From: Antedon mediterranea
Taxonomy: Eukaryota; Echinodermata; Crinoidea; Comatulida; Antedonidae
Length of the DNA: 64,000 bases
NCBI RefSeq assembly: GCF_964355755.1
Contig: NC_092674.1
Location: forward strand, 20,114,001 to 20,178,000
Direction of reading: 5' to 3'
This document shows positions 10,695 through 21,312 of the stretch, one piece after another; positions within the stretch are counted from its first letter, which is position 1, and every line of letters starts with the position of its first letter. Made by a program: the position numbers and the translations under genes. Below the pieces are notes generated by a model. The model was not told the DNA's origin, did not search any database, and saw only the letters and a list, made by a program, of their open reading frames with translations.

Positions 10695-10909
10695 TTTTTT
10701 TCTCTTTTGTGGCGTGAACCACCACCTTTATTCTTTCATATCATAATTAAATACATTACAAATAAATCAGTAATATCTGTCTTCATATGTTCTTTCTTTA
10801 ATTATATTGTTTTCCGTTAATATTCTACATTTTTCTTTATATTTTTCTGCTCAAAAAAAAAATATCAGTAATTTTTTAAATTTTAGTTTTTCACATATTG
10901 TTTCCAATA
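10695..10909 (-). mobile_element. 215-bp retroposon (LINE 3' end or SINE) with 15-bp target duplication
   Basis: The insert is absent from unit 1 and from the copy at 15838. TTAATTATATACATT occurs on both sides (10680-10694 and 10910-10924). On the minus strand it ends in a hairpin GGTGGTTCACGCCAC, then AAAAGAG and a poly-A run, like the short elements at 3994 and 9094. Confidence 0.75.
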
Positions 10910-10983
10910 TTAATTATATACATTGTAAATTTGAATTCCTAAAAAAAAACTTATAATTTACATTATTAATTGTTTAAAAATGT

Positions 10984-11621
10984 ACAAATTTTGCATTTTT
11001 TTCTGTTTATGTTTAAAGACTTTGTTTTATTTGGAATAAATATTGAAATGAAAATGTAACAGGTGCATATTATAAAGTTATATGATATACAATTCATGTG
11101 ATGGCAGAAAATATGAGTATCAAACAAATGATGGACGAGGTTGCCAATGAGTTAATTGTATGTAAAACAAATGAAAGATTGGCTCAAATATCTCATTTAG
11201 CGATTATGGAAGAGGCAAATAACACAGGTAAAACATCTTTTAAAAACACATTATTACACTGGTAGTTATTCTGAAGGAATGCCTAAATACATTCGAAGTG
11301 ATACAAATTTTGCATTTTTTTCTGTTTATGTTTAAAGACTTTGTTTTATTTGGAATAAATATTGAAATGAAAATGTAACAGGTGCATATTATAAAGTTAT
11401 ATGATATACAATTCATGTGATGGCAGAAAATATGAGTATCAAACAAATGATGGACGAGGTTGCCAATGAGTTAATTGTATGTAAAACAAATGAAAGATTG
11501 GCTCAAATATCTCATTTAGCGATTATGGAAGAGGCAAATAACACAGGTAAAACATCTTTTAAACACACATTATTACACTGGTAGTTATTCTGAAGGAATG
11601 CCTAAATACATTCGAAGTGAT
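10984..11621. repeat. 319-bp direct tandem duplication
   Basis: ACAAATTTTGCATTTTT begins at 10984 and again at 11303, and the text repeats with only trivial changes for 319 bp. It covers the intron end and the coding start of the pseudogene. Confidence 0.9.
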
Positions 11622-11794
11622 GTGGACGAAATGTACGTGTTACCCTTTGCCAATGTGTTTTGGCAGGCTCCGATGGAAAATAAAAAAAGCACAATGTCAT
11701 TATGTTGCTGAACTATATTAGGATGAACCAGTATATTTGAAACTTAAATTAGCTGATAGGATATTCATAGATAAAGGGTTGCTTGATGAACATG

Positions 11795-13228
11795 GTTTCA
11801 ATTCTCAATTCAAAAGACATTTATTTTCCTCCATAGCAATACAATACAAAATAATAAACAGAAATGGTAAGGTATATTAAAAATGAAATAGATGATTGTT
11901 GGATATACAAAAGAAAAGTGAATTTAAGAAAATTGGCTATGGAGGAAGGCATAATCCCAAAAAAGATGAGGAAATCTTGTGCTGGGTATGCCTATACAAA
12001 TAAAATGGATAAAAAGAGTTGAAATTAAGAGAAACAAACAAGACAAAAAACGCACACAAAAGGGGAAAAAAAGAAATAATAATAATAAATAAATAAATTT
12101 AAAAAAATAGATCAATCAAATTGTAGAATCAGAAAATAAAACTCAAAAACCACAGTAGATCAATGTTCAGCAGCATAAATCAAATTGCGACATTCGATCG
12201 TTGACTTTTTAATAGTTTGATATTAGGTGTTGTTTTAATTTTATGGAAAATAAAGAAATTGAAACAGCATTTGTAATTGGGGGTGGTAAACTGTTCATCA
12301 TTGATGGACCAGAGTATCTAATACTGTTTTGAAAATAATTGGTGTTGTGGATAGGTATGTGTATATCAGTTCTAGAACGTGTAGGGTAATTTTGAATAGA
12401 AAAATTCGGAATAAACATATTGTTTAAATGATTTGGAGAAGTGGAATGCAGGGCAGAGAATACAAATTTGCCTTGTTGCATTAAGTTTATATCAATGAGT
12501 TTGAGGAGATTAAGTTTGGAAAATAAATGGGAAGAATGGAACCGCGGTGGAGCGCCAGATATAATCCTGATAGCCTTCTTTTGTATAATTTGCAGTTTAC
12601 TGAGGTTGGATACGTAAGTATTGGCCCAGACAATGTTACAGTAGCTCAAATAGGGAAGAATGAGGGAGCAGTAAAGGGTTCGAAGAATATTAAGGGTTAC
12701 AAATGAGGATAACCTAGATATGATACCAACGCTTTTGGAAGTCTTATTCTCTACTTCTTTAATATGATTTTTCCACGTAAGATTGCTGTCCATAACTACA
12801 CCTAACAACATAGCTGATTGTACACAAGGTATATCCTGGTTGTCAATGGTAATTTTGTTGGCTGATAAGTGAATAGATTTTAATAGTTGTGGGGTCCCAA
12901 AAAGGATGAAGCTATATTTTTTATGATTAAGAGAAAGTTTATTAGCTGCAAAATATTGGGACAAATTGATCAAATTGGAGTTGACAGTATTAAATAAGGA
13001 TTGGACATTTTTGTTAGAATAAAGTACTGTAGTGTCGTCAGCATAAAGGAAAAAAATTAGGAGCTTTGAAGAGAAGTGAATATCATTGATGTATAGAATA
13101 AATAAGAGGGGGCCAAGTAGAGATCCTTGAGGGACGCCGCATGTGATAGCAGGGAAAATTTTCATTAAACAATTTTGTTTAGCAATATTGCTAATCAAAC
13201 TGATTTTTAAGTCGAGAAACATAGTTTT
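11795..13228 (-). mobile_element. LINE A, 3' part: reverse transcriptase C-terminal half
   Basis: On the minus strand a 337-codon frame (13222 down to 12209) carries the RT blocks GVPQGSLLGPLLFILYINDI and FFLYADDTTVLYSN with the catalytic ADD. The typical LINE thumb and C-terminal region follows (LGVVMDSNLTWKNHI, LYCSLILPYLSYCNIVW). It is a jockey/CR1-like non-LTR retrotransposon. The 3' end, near 11800, reads AATAAATGTCTTTTGAATTG on the minus strand. The element interrupts the Mab-21 pseudogene and is itself interrupted upstream of GVPQGS by LINE B. Confidence 0.9.
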
Positions 13229-14724
13229 GTATTGTATTTTTTGCTACACAATTTTCAAAATGTGTAGCAATAAGGTTGTTTTGTATAGCTTTTTGCTACA
13301 CTACACTGGCGAAAATGTTCCCTGGTGATAGGACTAAAAGTGGATATGGAGTGAGAGTATTTGGTACATTGGGCACGATTGGAGAGGTAACTATTTATTT
13401 ACATAAAATGCCTATGTTTTATGAGAGTATGTTGAAAGCATGCATAAAGTATAATAATTGCTGTAAAAGAAGTGTAGACACATATGATGATAATTATAAT
13501 GAATGAACAGTTGTGGGGTAATAAGTTAATACACCTTAAAAACCAATCACTATGTTATAAACATTGGATTGAATGTGGCATTATTTTAGTGAAGGATATT
13601 ATAAAAGAAAATAGATTCATAACTTCAAAAGAATTGTTGGTAAAATTAAAGTTCAAAGCAAACTGGTTAAATGAATACATGTGCTTATTAAAAGCGATAC
13701 CAATACAATGGAAAACGATAATCAAATACGAGGAAAATTGTTATTATAATATAACAGAAAATGTCATTAAGAATAGATATAAGGACATCACAACAAAGAG
13801 TATTTATCTCTGTTTTGTGGAGGAAATTTTTGTCCCTCCGGTTTGTCAAGGAAAATGGGAAAAATATTTTCATAATTTGAATATTGATTGGAAGTCATGT
13901 TGGTTATCTAAAGTTTGTAAAATGAAAGATAAAAAATTAATACAAACAAAAGGTTGTTTAATATCTGGAAACTAAAAGATACTAATATATGTGGTAGATG
14001 TGGAGAGGTACAAGATGAGGAGCATATGTTTTTTACTTGTAAATTTATTCAAGGTTTTTGGACAAAAATAGAGATTGTTTTAAAAGGTACCAATCATATA
14101 AACATGTCTTTTCAAAATCTGGTAATTGGTACAAGAAATATTCTTACTGATTTTATATATACATTTCCTGCTTTCACGGTTTATAAACAAAAGATACTCG
14201 CTGATGTTACAAATAAAAGTTATTTTAACTTATGGAAATCTTTTAAACAAGGAATTCTATTCAGAATGGAATGTGATATAGTGTGTAAAAGAGAGGAAAG
14301 CATAACAAAATGGGAAAAAGTAAAAAATATTATTTTAGCAATGTAAAATTGTATAATTGTTAAACAATAACAGGCTAAAAACACGAGAAAATATTATTAC
14401 GACACAATACTTAGTATTCTAGTATGGTTTCTACCTTACTAGTTTTATTTACTGGTGCTATATGAGTTACAGTATATTTTATTTTGTGATGTTGTAATGG
14501 CAATTGTGAACCTATATTATGTGATGTATATTTTTATATAACTTTTGTCTATTTTCTAAATGCTTTAACTTTTTATATATGTAAAATACTAAAAATAAGA
14601 AAAACAAAAAAAACTTTAAGCTGCAGAGATAGTTTTATACTGAAACAAAATTGATATAGATTACTGTAACAAATGTAAAGAATGAAATAAAAGTGAGTGA
14701 ATCTCACAAAAGACAAAAAAAAAA
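13229..14724 (+). mobile_element. LINE B: 5'-truncated L1/Tx1-like element nested in LINE A
   Basis: Plus-strand frames at 13276-13506, 13484-13975 and 13954-14346 together resemble the C-terminal end of an L1/Tx1-type ORF2, with two frame breaks. The last carries the zinc-binding signature CGRCGEVQDEEHMFFTCKF followed by FWTKI, typical of the zf-RVT region. The 3' end has a hairpin GTGAGTGAATCTCAC, then AAAAGAC and a poly-A run ending near 14724. It sits between two halves of LINE A that join in sense (GIRGSAINLLNS then QYKTMFLDL), so it inserted into LINE A. I could not define a target duplication. Confidence 0.8.
13242..13272. repeat. Imperfect hairpin at the LINE B 5' junction
   Basis: TTGCTACACAATTTT is followed by its near-complement AAAATGTGTAGCAA, one base short. 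It lies at the junction of LINE A and LINE B. Confidence 0.5.
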
Positions 14725-15655
14725 ACACTATTTAAGAGATTAATTGCTGATCCACGGATTCCATAGTGAGATAATTTGTGTAGAAGAATACTGTGGTCAA
14801 TAGTATCAAAAGCCTTGGAAAGGTCTATGAAAATGCCGATTGCAAGATGGCGGTTTTCGAAAGCGTCTATAATTTTATTTGTCAGGTCGATGAGAGCCAT
14901 TGACGTGTTGTGTCCCATTCGTATTGTCTGTTGAAAAGTATGTTGAATTTGGTAATAAATGAAAATATTCGGTCATAAATGACTCTTTCCAGGGCTTTTG
15001 AAAAAATGGATAGAATGGAGATGGGTCGATAATTAGAGAGATCAGATTTTGGACCAGATTTGTATATAGGGGTAACGCGCGCTAGCTTCATCCTCTCTGG
15101 GAACACACCGCTGGATAAAGCAAGACTAAAAATATGACACAGAGGAAGGGAAATCAGGTCAGCAATGTATTTAATGGTCTTGGTATGAAAGTCATCAATA
15201 CCTGGAGATTTATTATTTTCAAAAGAAGTTATTATTTTGACTATTTCAGACTCATCAACTGGGTTAAGAAATATGAATTTGGATTTGGTAAGAATTCTTT
15301 GAATGATTTGGTAGCATGGGGAATTTGGTTTGCAAGGGTGGGGCCAATTTTGACAAAGTATTTATTAAACGCATTGGAAATTTTCTCCTGATCTTCGGTC
15401 AATTCGCCATCGCAGTTAAAGGGAGTATTGGATTGTTGATTGCTGTTGTTTTTGTTAATCAGAGAATTAATTGTCTTCCAAGTTGCCTTGATATCATTTT
15501 TATGTTTGTGAAATATATTTTGGAAGTAATTAGCTTTAGAAATTTTGATTACAGAATTCAATTTATTGCGGTATAGTTTATAAGCTTTTTCATTTATGGG
15601 AGTCGGACGGTGAAGAAATTTGGCATATAATTTCTGCTTATATTTAAAGGTATAT
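14725..15655 (-). mobile_element. LINE A, 5' part (truncated before the endonuclease)
   Basis: Minus-strand frames in order are 15561-15241 (KATWKTINSLINKN and NAFNKYFVKIGP), 15106-14882 (LARVTPIYKSGPKSDLSNYR, then PISIL) and 14918-14736 (AIGIFIDLSKAFDTIDHSIL, then GIRGS). These are the standard RT blocks, including the FxDLSKAFDT catalytic block. Two small frame breaks separate them. Nothing recognisable as an apurinic endonuclease precedes them, so the element is 5' truncated at about 15652, next to resumed Mab-21 sequence. Confidence 0.9.
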
Positions 15656-15837
15656 TTTTATGGAATTCTAATTCATCTGAATGTGAAATAAACGGTCTAT
15701 CTGTAACACAGAAACATACGTTGGGTCTGCAACAGAAATGCATGACAAAGTATTTTGCTGTTCATGTGACTCATGACCATCTAGTACTGCCGAATATTTT
15801 ACTAGAGAGAAGCGAAGTAACTGGCCATCACAAGATA
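15656..15837 (+). pseudogene. Second-type Mab-21 pseudogene, continuation after LINE A
   Basis: The sequence resumes at the region equivalent to SSECEINGPSVTQKHT of copy 2 and runs through the CDSWPSSTADYFTR region with stops (for example TCATGACCATC where copy 2 has TGG). It ends at about 15837. About 60 bp of gene is missing between the two parts. Confidence 0.85.
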
Positions 15838-16033
15838 CATGAACTTGTATTTTAAATATTTTGAATTTGTTATTAGTTGTTAATTATATACAGTCATTGT
15901 AAATTTGAATTCCTAGAAAAAACTTATAATTTACATTATTAATTGTTTAAAAATGTACACATTTTGCATTTTTTTCTGTTTATGTATAAAGACTTTGTTT
16001 TATTTGGAATAAATATTGAAATGAAAATGTAAC
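15838..16033 (+). repeat. Extra copy of the second-type gene intron
   Basis: GAACTTGTATTTTAAATATT through GAAATGAAAATGTAAC matches 5226-5413 and the interrupted copy at about 10640-11061, but here it follows the broken coding exon. It marks a further rearrangement. Confidence 0.8.
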
Positions 16034-16059
16034 TTTGTTAAATCCAAACCATTAAAATG

Positions 16060-16540
16060 TTTCTAATGTGAACATAGGTTATTTGATTGTGAATATGTCG
16101 TATGATAAGAGGTTGTATTTCAGATGCGGCTCTCCTTGCTATCCCATTGCAAAATACAAGAGGGACTGTTTTGCAAATCTAACAAACATCATAATCTTCT
16201 CCATAACCCTGATTCTTCAGTCAATAATAATGCAGCTATTTGTGGCAGCCAAGTATTCTCGATAATGCTTTCCGCCACTGTAACCGCCGCAAATGGGAAA
16301 GTACCATTGCTTTGCTTGATAGCGGTTCTGACACCAGCTTATGTAGCGAGGAACTACTACAGAAAAACATATAGGTTGCGCAGGTAGATCAGTGTCATTA
16401 CACCTCATCCACAATAAATGACGATAAATCGTGAAAAAAGAGGGGTCGGTTTTTGATCTTATGATTCAAGCCATAAATAAATCCTATTCTATTAACGTTA
16501 CGTTGCTTTCAGTTCCTAACCTTCCTAATTATGGCAAATA
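16060..16540 (+). pseudogene. BEL/Pao gag-protease fragment
   Basis: Three frames read in turn like a Pao-type zinc-knuckle and protease region: RLYFRCGSPCYPIAKYKRDC, then CKSNKHHNLLHNPDSS, then LLDSGSDTSLCSEELL near 16314. DSGSD is the aspartic protease active site. At least two frameshifts and several stops make it non-functional. The text up to VTLLSVPNLPN fits the protease tail. Confidence 0.7.
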
Positions 16541-16574
16541 AACCTAGTAGGCTGGGGACCTAGTACAGCCTAGA

Positions 16575-16642
16575 AGAAACGCCTGTTTCAAATGTGGAAA
16601 AATTTGAAAGTTTGCAAGAAACTGCTATCAGGCCAAAAATCA
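16575..16642 (+). pseudogene. Degenerate retroelement CCHC zinc knuckle
   Basis: In one frame the text reads ACFKCGKI, a stop, then KFARNCYQAK. This is a Gypsy-type gag zinc knuckle in which the expected histidine is lost and a stop has appeared. Nothing else of that element is clear, although weakly coding-like text continues to about 16930. Confidence 0.5.
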
Positions 16643-16966
16643 CCCCACACAAGACTAGTAGGCCTACCGGTAACACATCAAAAAGTTCACTCCGAGCATC
16701 ATACCCAATTCCAGCCACAAGGCTCTTTTCAACTACAACAGTTTGTCTGACCATGATATCCTACAAATCAACAAGCAAGCCGAGCTAAAGCAGCTGCTGC
16801 CAGCCTTCAACCTTCTTAGAGAAACAGGTAGCGAAAGACGCCCGAAATGTGCAAGGTGCAGTGACGTCAATCCGGCTGATGATGCAGGACAAGTAAATTT
16901 ATATATATTCACTGAAATTATATAGAAGAAGCATTGTCTTTTGAGTTTAACGGAGTTCGTGTAATT

Positions 16967-17093
16967 AGGTGATCATTTAGAATAAAATGATCACCTATTG
17001 TTATTGTATGAAATCTTTATTCTTCTCTTTCTTATTATTTATTTCTCTCTGTACAAATTTGTGTAACAAATATCTCAAAAAGTTGAAAGGCAA
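16967..17093 (+). repeat. Terminus of an unclassified repeat (AGGTGATCATTT)
   Basis: It begins with a hairpin AGGTGATCATTT / AAATGATCACCT around 6 nt. About 100 bp follow (TATTGTTATTGTATGAAATC and CTCAAAAAGTTGAA) that recur inverted at 61730-61837. It lies at the left edge of a block that appears inserted between sequences contiguous at 21004-21190. Confidence 0.55.
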
Positions 17094-18740
17094 CGATCAC
17101 AAAAATTTCACAATGTCTTTCAAATACTTTAACTTAGCCATAATAAGCTTTTCAGCGTGATCACTCAACCGTGATGTCATTAATACGCGATTTTGTGAAA
17201 TTACACTATCAATCATATCTCGATAACTCTTTATTACATATCAATAAAATTCACTATACGTAAAGTTCAGGTGAAGGGTAAAAACATTATCAAATAAAAA
17301 CTTACGTGTTACAAGGTCATCCACGTGAAATTGCGTATTTAAAATTTAAAAAGCTCAAAATTGAGTTTTGATCAATTTAGGGCATGAATTAGGCCATTTG
17401 CGTGTTCCTAAAAATTACTGCGCAAAAACACGTTTTTGCGCGCGCGTTACTTAAAAAGCGTAAAAAATAAAATTTGATGTATAAATCCCATTTTACGCAC
17501 CATCCTTAGTACATTCACCGTTTTTTAGTCCATTTAGACCTAAAATAACGCTATACGAGCACGTTAAAAATGACAAAATGCGCACATTAGGCCTAATTGT
17601 ACAAAAGTGCTAAAAATGGTAAAAAGTAGGGCCTTTTTAAAATGAATATAATTCTTCAGAATGGAAGATGACCCCCAATTTTTTTAACTTAATATGAAAG
17701 CAAATGAGTTGTAGATATAAATGTATATACATATTAGACGTACAAAATGATATGACGTCATCAAAAGGCCACTTGAATTAAAAAATTAGTAATTTTTATC
17801 TTTTTGTGTGGGTTATCACATTCAATAGAGCGCATCTCCGTTATTTGAACCCAATTTTCGCACAAATTTTAGTATGTGCTTGCTCAATTAATTAACTTTC
17901 TCATGAGTTGTCAACATTTTCATTTTGATGACGGCATCATGCGTAAAAACCTGAATAACCTAGGTCGTGTATTTTCAGCTACACCATACATTTGAATATC
18001 TTACAGCTCTTCAGAATTAAAGGTGACCTTGAAGATTATAATTTATTATAAAAGCTGATGAAATGTAGATATGAATTCATATAAAAATTAGGCCTATCGG
18101 ATGTTGTGACATTATGAAATGGTCAGTTGAAGTTAAAAAGTAGTTTTTTTCTCTCTTTCGTCAAATTTATACAAATTTCAAAGAGCGCGCATTGCGCTTC
18201 TACGTGTCAAATTCTCTTCCAATCCGTATATTTATTTGCTCAATTCATTATCTTTCGAAATTGTCATCTTGGAGTTTATTACGATAATTCCATCATACCA
18301 AAAAATTAGAACATGATGTGGGTCCCATAATTTCACCTATGCTACACTGTATATAGATATACAGTATACACTGTACATATTGTATATGACACTCGGACAC
18401 ATAATAGGTACAACTCAGCACTATAAGTGTATATGCATCATGTCATAGGATGGCGTACATCAACTTTTTACGATCGCATGTTAACGTACATGCATGTTTA
18501 AAAAATGTTAATTTCATTAAAATGATAAAAATTATCACCTATAATTCGTCAAAGTGACAAATTAAATTCTAGTTTTAAAGTAATTTTTTTCAATTGGATG
18601 TTAGGTTTAATCTCAATAATTATGGTAGACCTACAATGTGAAATATATTTTATTGTGCATTGTTATTAACGAATAATCTAAATAAAACAAAATATATGTC
18701 ATTTGTTCAATTTCAATTCGCTTTCAATAGATTGGACAAA
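17094..18740. other. Noncoding repetitive interval
   Basis: I found no convincing gene. The interval is AT-rich with CpG-bearing GCGC runs, including a palindrome GCGCAAAAACAC / GTTTTTGCGC at 17420-17441. Repeated phrases of GCGC and TTACG type resemble those near 44745-45130. Confidence 0.5.
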
Positions 18741-19168
18741 ATGAACGAAGAACTTATGAAGCAAATAGAAGCAAATAGAGTGCTTGAGATTTTCTTGAGG
18801 CAGCTGAGAATTCAGACATAGAAATTGAGTGCCTAAAGAGGCAGCTGAGAATTCAGACATAGAAATTGAGAGCCTAAAGAGGCAGCTGAGAATTCAGACA
18901 TAGAAATTGAGGGCCTTAAGAGGCAGCTGAGAATTCAGACATAGAAATTGAGGGCCTTAAGAGGCAGCTGAGAATTCAGACAGTGCAATCCAAGAAAATG
19001 TTCTCAGAAAATCAAGCATCGAGCAGTAAAAAAAAACTGTTGAGCCCGAATCGGAAATTGACGTGGGCCTCTCTGAAATCACTTTTTTAAAACCCACTGA
19101 AAGCAATGAAGATTTGTTGTTAGCGTTGGATACATCAAAACCATTAACTCTAAAAGAGGAAAAAGAGT
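18741..19168 (+). pseudogene. Coiled-coil ORF remnant, possible Harbinger partner protein
   Basis: ATG 18741 opens MNEELMKQIEANRVLEIFLRQ, which is rich in E, K, L and Q, and then enters a 41-bp tandem array that breaks the frame. It continues with acidic text to TAG near 19168. PIF/Harbinger elements usually encode a second DNA-binding protein next to the transposase, and a Harbinger transposase remnant follows at 19340, hence the tentative link. Confidence 0.35.
18798..18990. repeat. 41-bp tandem repeat, about 4.7 copies
   Basis: AGGCAGCTGAGAATTCAGAC starts at 18798, 18839, 18880, 18921 and 18962, exactly 41 bp apart. The period is not a multiple of three, so expansion scrambles any reading frame. 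Confidence 0.95.
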
Positions 19169-19339
19169 AGGTCTAAATATGATAGAAAATAGAGAAAATA
19201 AAGCTTTTTTAAATTGAAATCGTGTGCTCAGCATTTTTTTTATTCGTTCTTGTTGGGCAATGAAGGTTTCAGACTGCCATTTCGTTGAAGATAACTGCTC
19301 ATTTCTTTATAATAAAATGAGCACTAAAGAAGAGAAAGG

Positions 19340-19860
19340 ATTACATGTATACTGGACCGGCAGAAACCTTTAGAGAAATGGAATGACACCGAACTTTATA
19401 TGAGATTTCGGATGAACGGTGCTGGTCTGAGAGAGCTAACGGATTTACTATTAGCCGATTTAATATCAGCAACCCAACGGAATCAGCCAGTACCACCACC
19501 AATTTTGCAAGTGTGCACTGTGTTAAGATTATATGCGACCGGGATCCTTCCAAAGTGTTTGTGCAGATATAAGTGAAATTTCACAGACAACTGTATGTCG
19601 AAATATTTGACGGGTAACTATTTCTATAATTCAAACGGTATTTCCAAGAGTTGTAGGAAACAATGCGGACATTTTTCGAATTTAGCAGGAGTTCTATGAA
19701 ATATCAGGATTTCCTGGAATCGGTAGTAGATGGAACCCATGTCAAAATACAATCTCCTTCCGAACATGAAATTATCTGCCAAAAAGGATAAAAATATGAA
19801 GTCATAAAAGAACATAGGTTATGCATCAAGTGCCTAAAGCCAAATTGCAAATCCAAAGGT
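19340..19860 (+). pseudogene. PIF/Harbinger transposase remnant
   Basis: Across several frames the text reads like HARBI1-type transposase. It includes ETFREMEWNDTELYMRFRMN, a QVCTVLRLYATG segment and an ISQTTVCRNI helix. FPGIGS and VDGTHVKIQSPSEHE near 19730 follow, where the D of DGTHV is the first catalytic acidic residue of the family. There are at least four frame breaks and internal stops, and the remaining catalytic residues are not found, so it is dead. Confidence 0.75.
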
Positions 19861-20149
19861 GTGTCCCTAAAGGAACCTCCAGCAGCATCGTCACAGAAGC
19901 CTTCAGCAGTTCCGGACAGATATGGTTAACAATAAGTGTACCAGAGTTTGTGGTCAGAAAAATCATTGAAAATCCTGCGCAAAAATATGTCTTGCAAAGG
20001 TGTACCACACAAGTAATGCTGGTAATATCATTACCACATATTTATTGATCAACGACCAAAGTGATTGATTATTAGTGGTAAACTTATAGATGGTCTGAAC
20101 TTACGATACGAATCACACGTTTACATGATAAAGACTGTTGGGGGCCATC

Positions 20150-20990
20150 AAGAAGTTGATGGAAGAAATGTTTTTAGACAGTGTCATCGAAAGCCTGGAC
20201 GGAACAGTTTCGATCCCTGTTCCAACTCTGTTCGAATGTAGTCTCTGGCAACGTGTCTGAATATTCTACTCCAGATGCTGCCAAACCATTGAACCACCTT
20301 TGAAGAAAGACGCTGATGTTTTGATTCTGCTGGGAAGAGATGCTCCTCAATACCACAAAGGGAAGTCATCAACGGAGAGGATTAGGAACCCTGGCCACAT
20401 CGCTTAGATATTGGCTGGGTTGTGATTCGACAAAAATCTGACAAGGCAGAAACAGTCCATCAGTACCTACTACACTTAACTAACAGATGGGCGAAATTCG
20501 GCCAACTTTCAATCTTGCGAAAATTCGGTAGAAATATGTCAATATGACTCAATTTACTTTTGATCTCGCATCATTTACCCCAATCAACTTTTCATGAAGA
20601 CTTTTCTAGGTTTAAAATTGGAGTACCTACAATAACAACAGTAAGCAAGATCAGCTAGACTCTTAAAGCTAAAGTTGAAAGCAATGTCGGAGAGCAAATT
20701 TACAGTGGCGCTGTAGATGTATTGATTGGTGTAAACTATGGCTATATACACACATGAGAAACCAAAGTATTAAATCGATATGTGACAAGAAAGTCACCAT
20801 TAGGATAGTACTATTTGGCTCGGAAAGCAACAGCAGTCTGCAGAACCAGTCTGTTATGTTTATTAAGTTAGCTCAGACGGTGAATGGGGTATGACCACAA
20901 AACTGTGCCTGCAAGCCCTTTGATAAACCTACAGTATCCTAACACCTCGATGATCGGAGACAGTATAGAGAAATGAGGATCAACTTTTAA
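20150..20990 (+). pseudogene. BEL/Pao protease-region fragments
   Basis: VLILLGRDAPQYH and RLDIGWVVI (20310-20440) and later GAVDVLIGVNYGYIHT (20711-20757) resemble the BEL/Pao segment after the protease, where DxLIGxDY is followed by a GW motif. Frames break repeatedly. The DVLIG motif occurs twice, so two overlapping remnants or one rearranged copy may be present. Confidence 0.6.
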
Positions 20991-21003
20991 TTGGCTGATG
21001 GTT

Positions 21004-21190
21004 TCACTGAAATAATATAGAAGAAGCGTTTAGGCACATTTTAAATCAGTATAAAAAACGCATTGAAGTTTAACAGAGTTAAACAACTGTTGATTCTGTG
21101 ACGTTGGCCTCTCTAAAGTCACTTTTTAAAACCCACTAAAAGCGAGAAAGATTTTTTGTTCGCGTTGGATACACCAACACCATTAACAAT
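21004..21190 (+). repeat. Uninterrupted counterpart of split sequence at 16905-16951 and 19036-19148
   Basis: TCACTGAAATAATATAGAAG onward matches 16905-16951, and GACGTTGGCCTCTCT to CCATTAAC matches 19060-19148. The two matches are contiguous here but about 2.1 kb apart upstream. Confidence 0.65.
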
Positions 21191-21241
21191 TTATTATTTA
21201 GAGCAATAGAAAGGCCAGCCAGAAACAAAGAAAGTCCCACA

Positions 21242-21312
21242 AGGGGACACAAGCTGTATTGACTGTGGGAAAAAGAATCATTTGAAAAGCTCAGAAGTAT
21301 GCAAATGAAAGG
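21242..21312 (+). pseudogene. Retroelement CCHC zinc-knuckle remnant
   Basis: TSCIDCGKKNHLKSSEVCK has the Cys-X2-Cys-X4-His spacing of a gag zinc knuckle with a displaced last Cys. No surrounding gag is readable. Confidence 0.4.

Larger units (their letters stand above)
5542..11062. repeat. Tandem duplication unit 2 of the cGLR locus
   Basis: This is the second copy of the unit that starts at 201. It includes intact gene copy 2, the shared 3' flank and the second-type gene 5' end. Unit-specific differences include a 36-bp palindrome at 5698, a block of about 340 bp at 9955-10290 absent from unit 1, and a 215-bp retroposon at 10695. Confidence 0.85.
10290..11794 (+). pseudogene. Second-type Mab-21 gene, 5' part, frameshifted and duplicated
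   Basis: The noncoding exon ends at a donor at about 10577 and the acceptor ends at 11062. Coding sequence resembling MAENMSIKQMMDEV follows. A one-base insertion around KTSFKNTLLHW shifts the frame into a stop just before the GS motif. The first 240 coding bases then recur because of a 319-bp tandem duplication. The second copy has the same frameshift and continues through GATGTGGACGAAATGTACGTG (the DVDEMYV region) to about 11794, with further stops. At that point a LINE interrupts it, and the gene resumes at 15656. It is a dead paralog. Confidence 0.85.
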
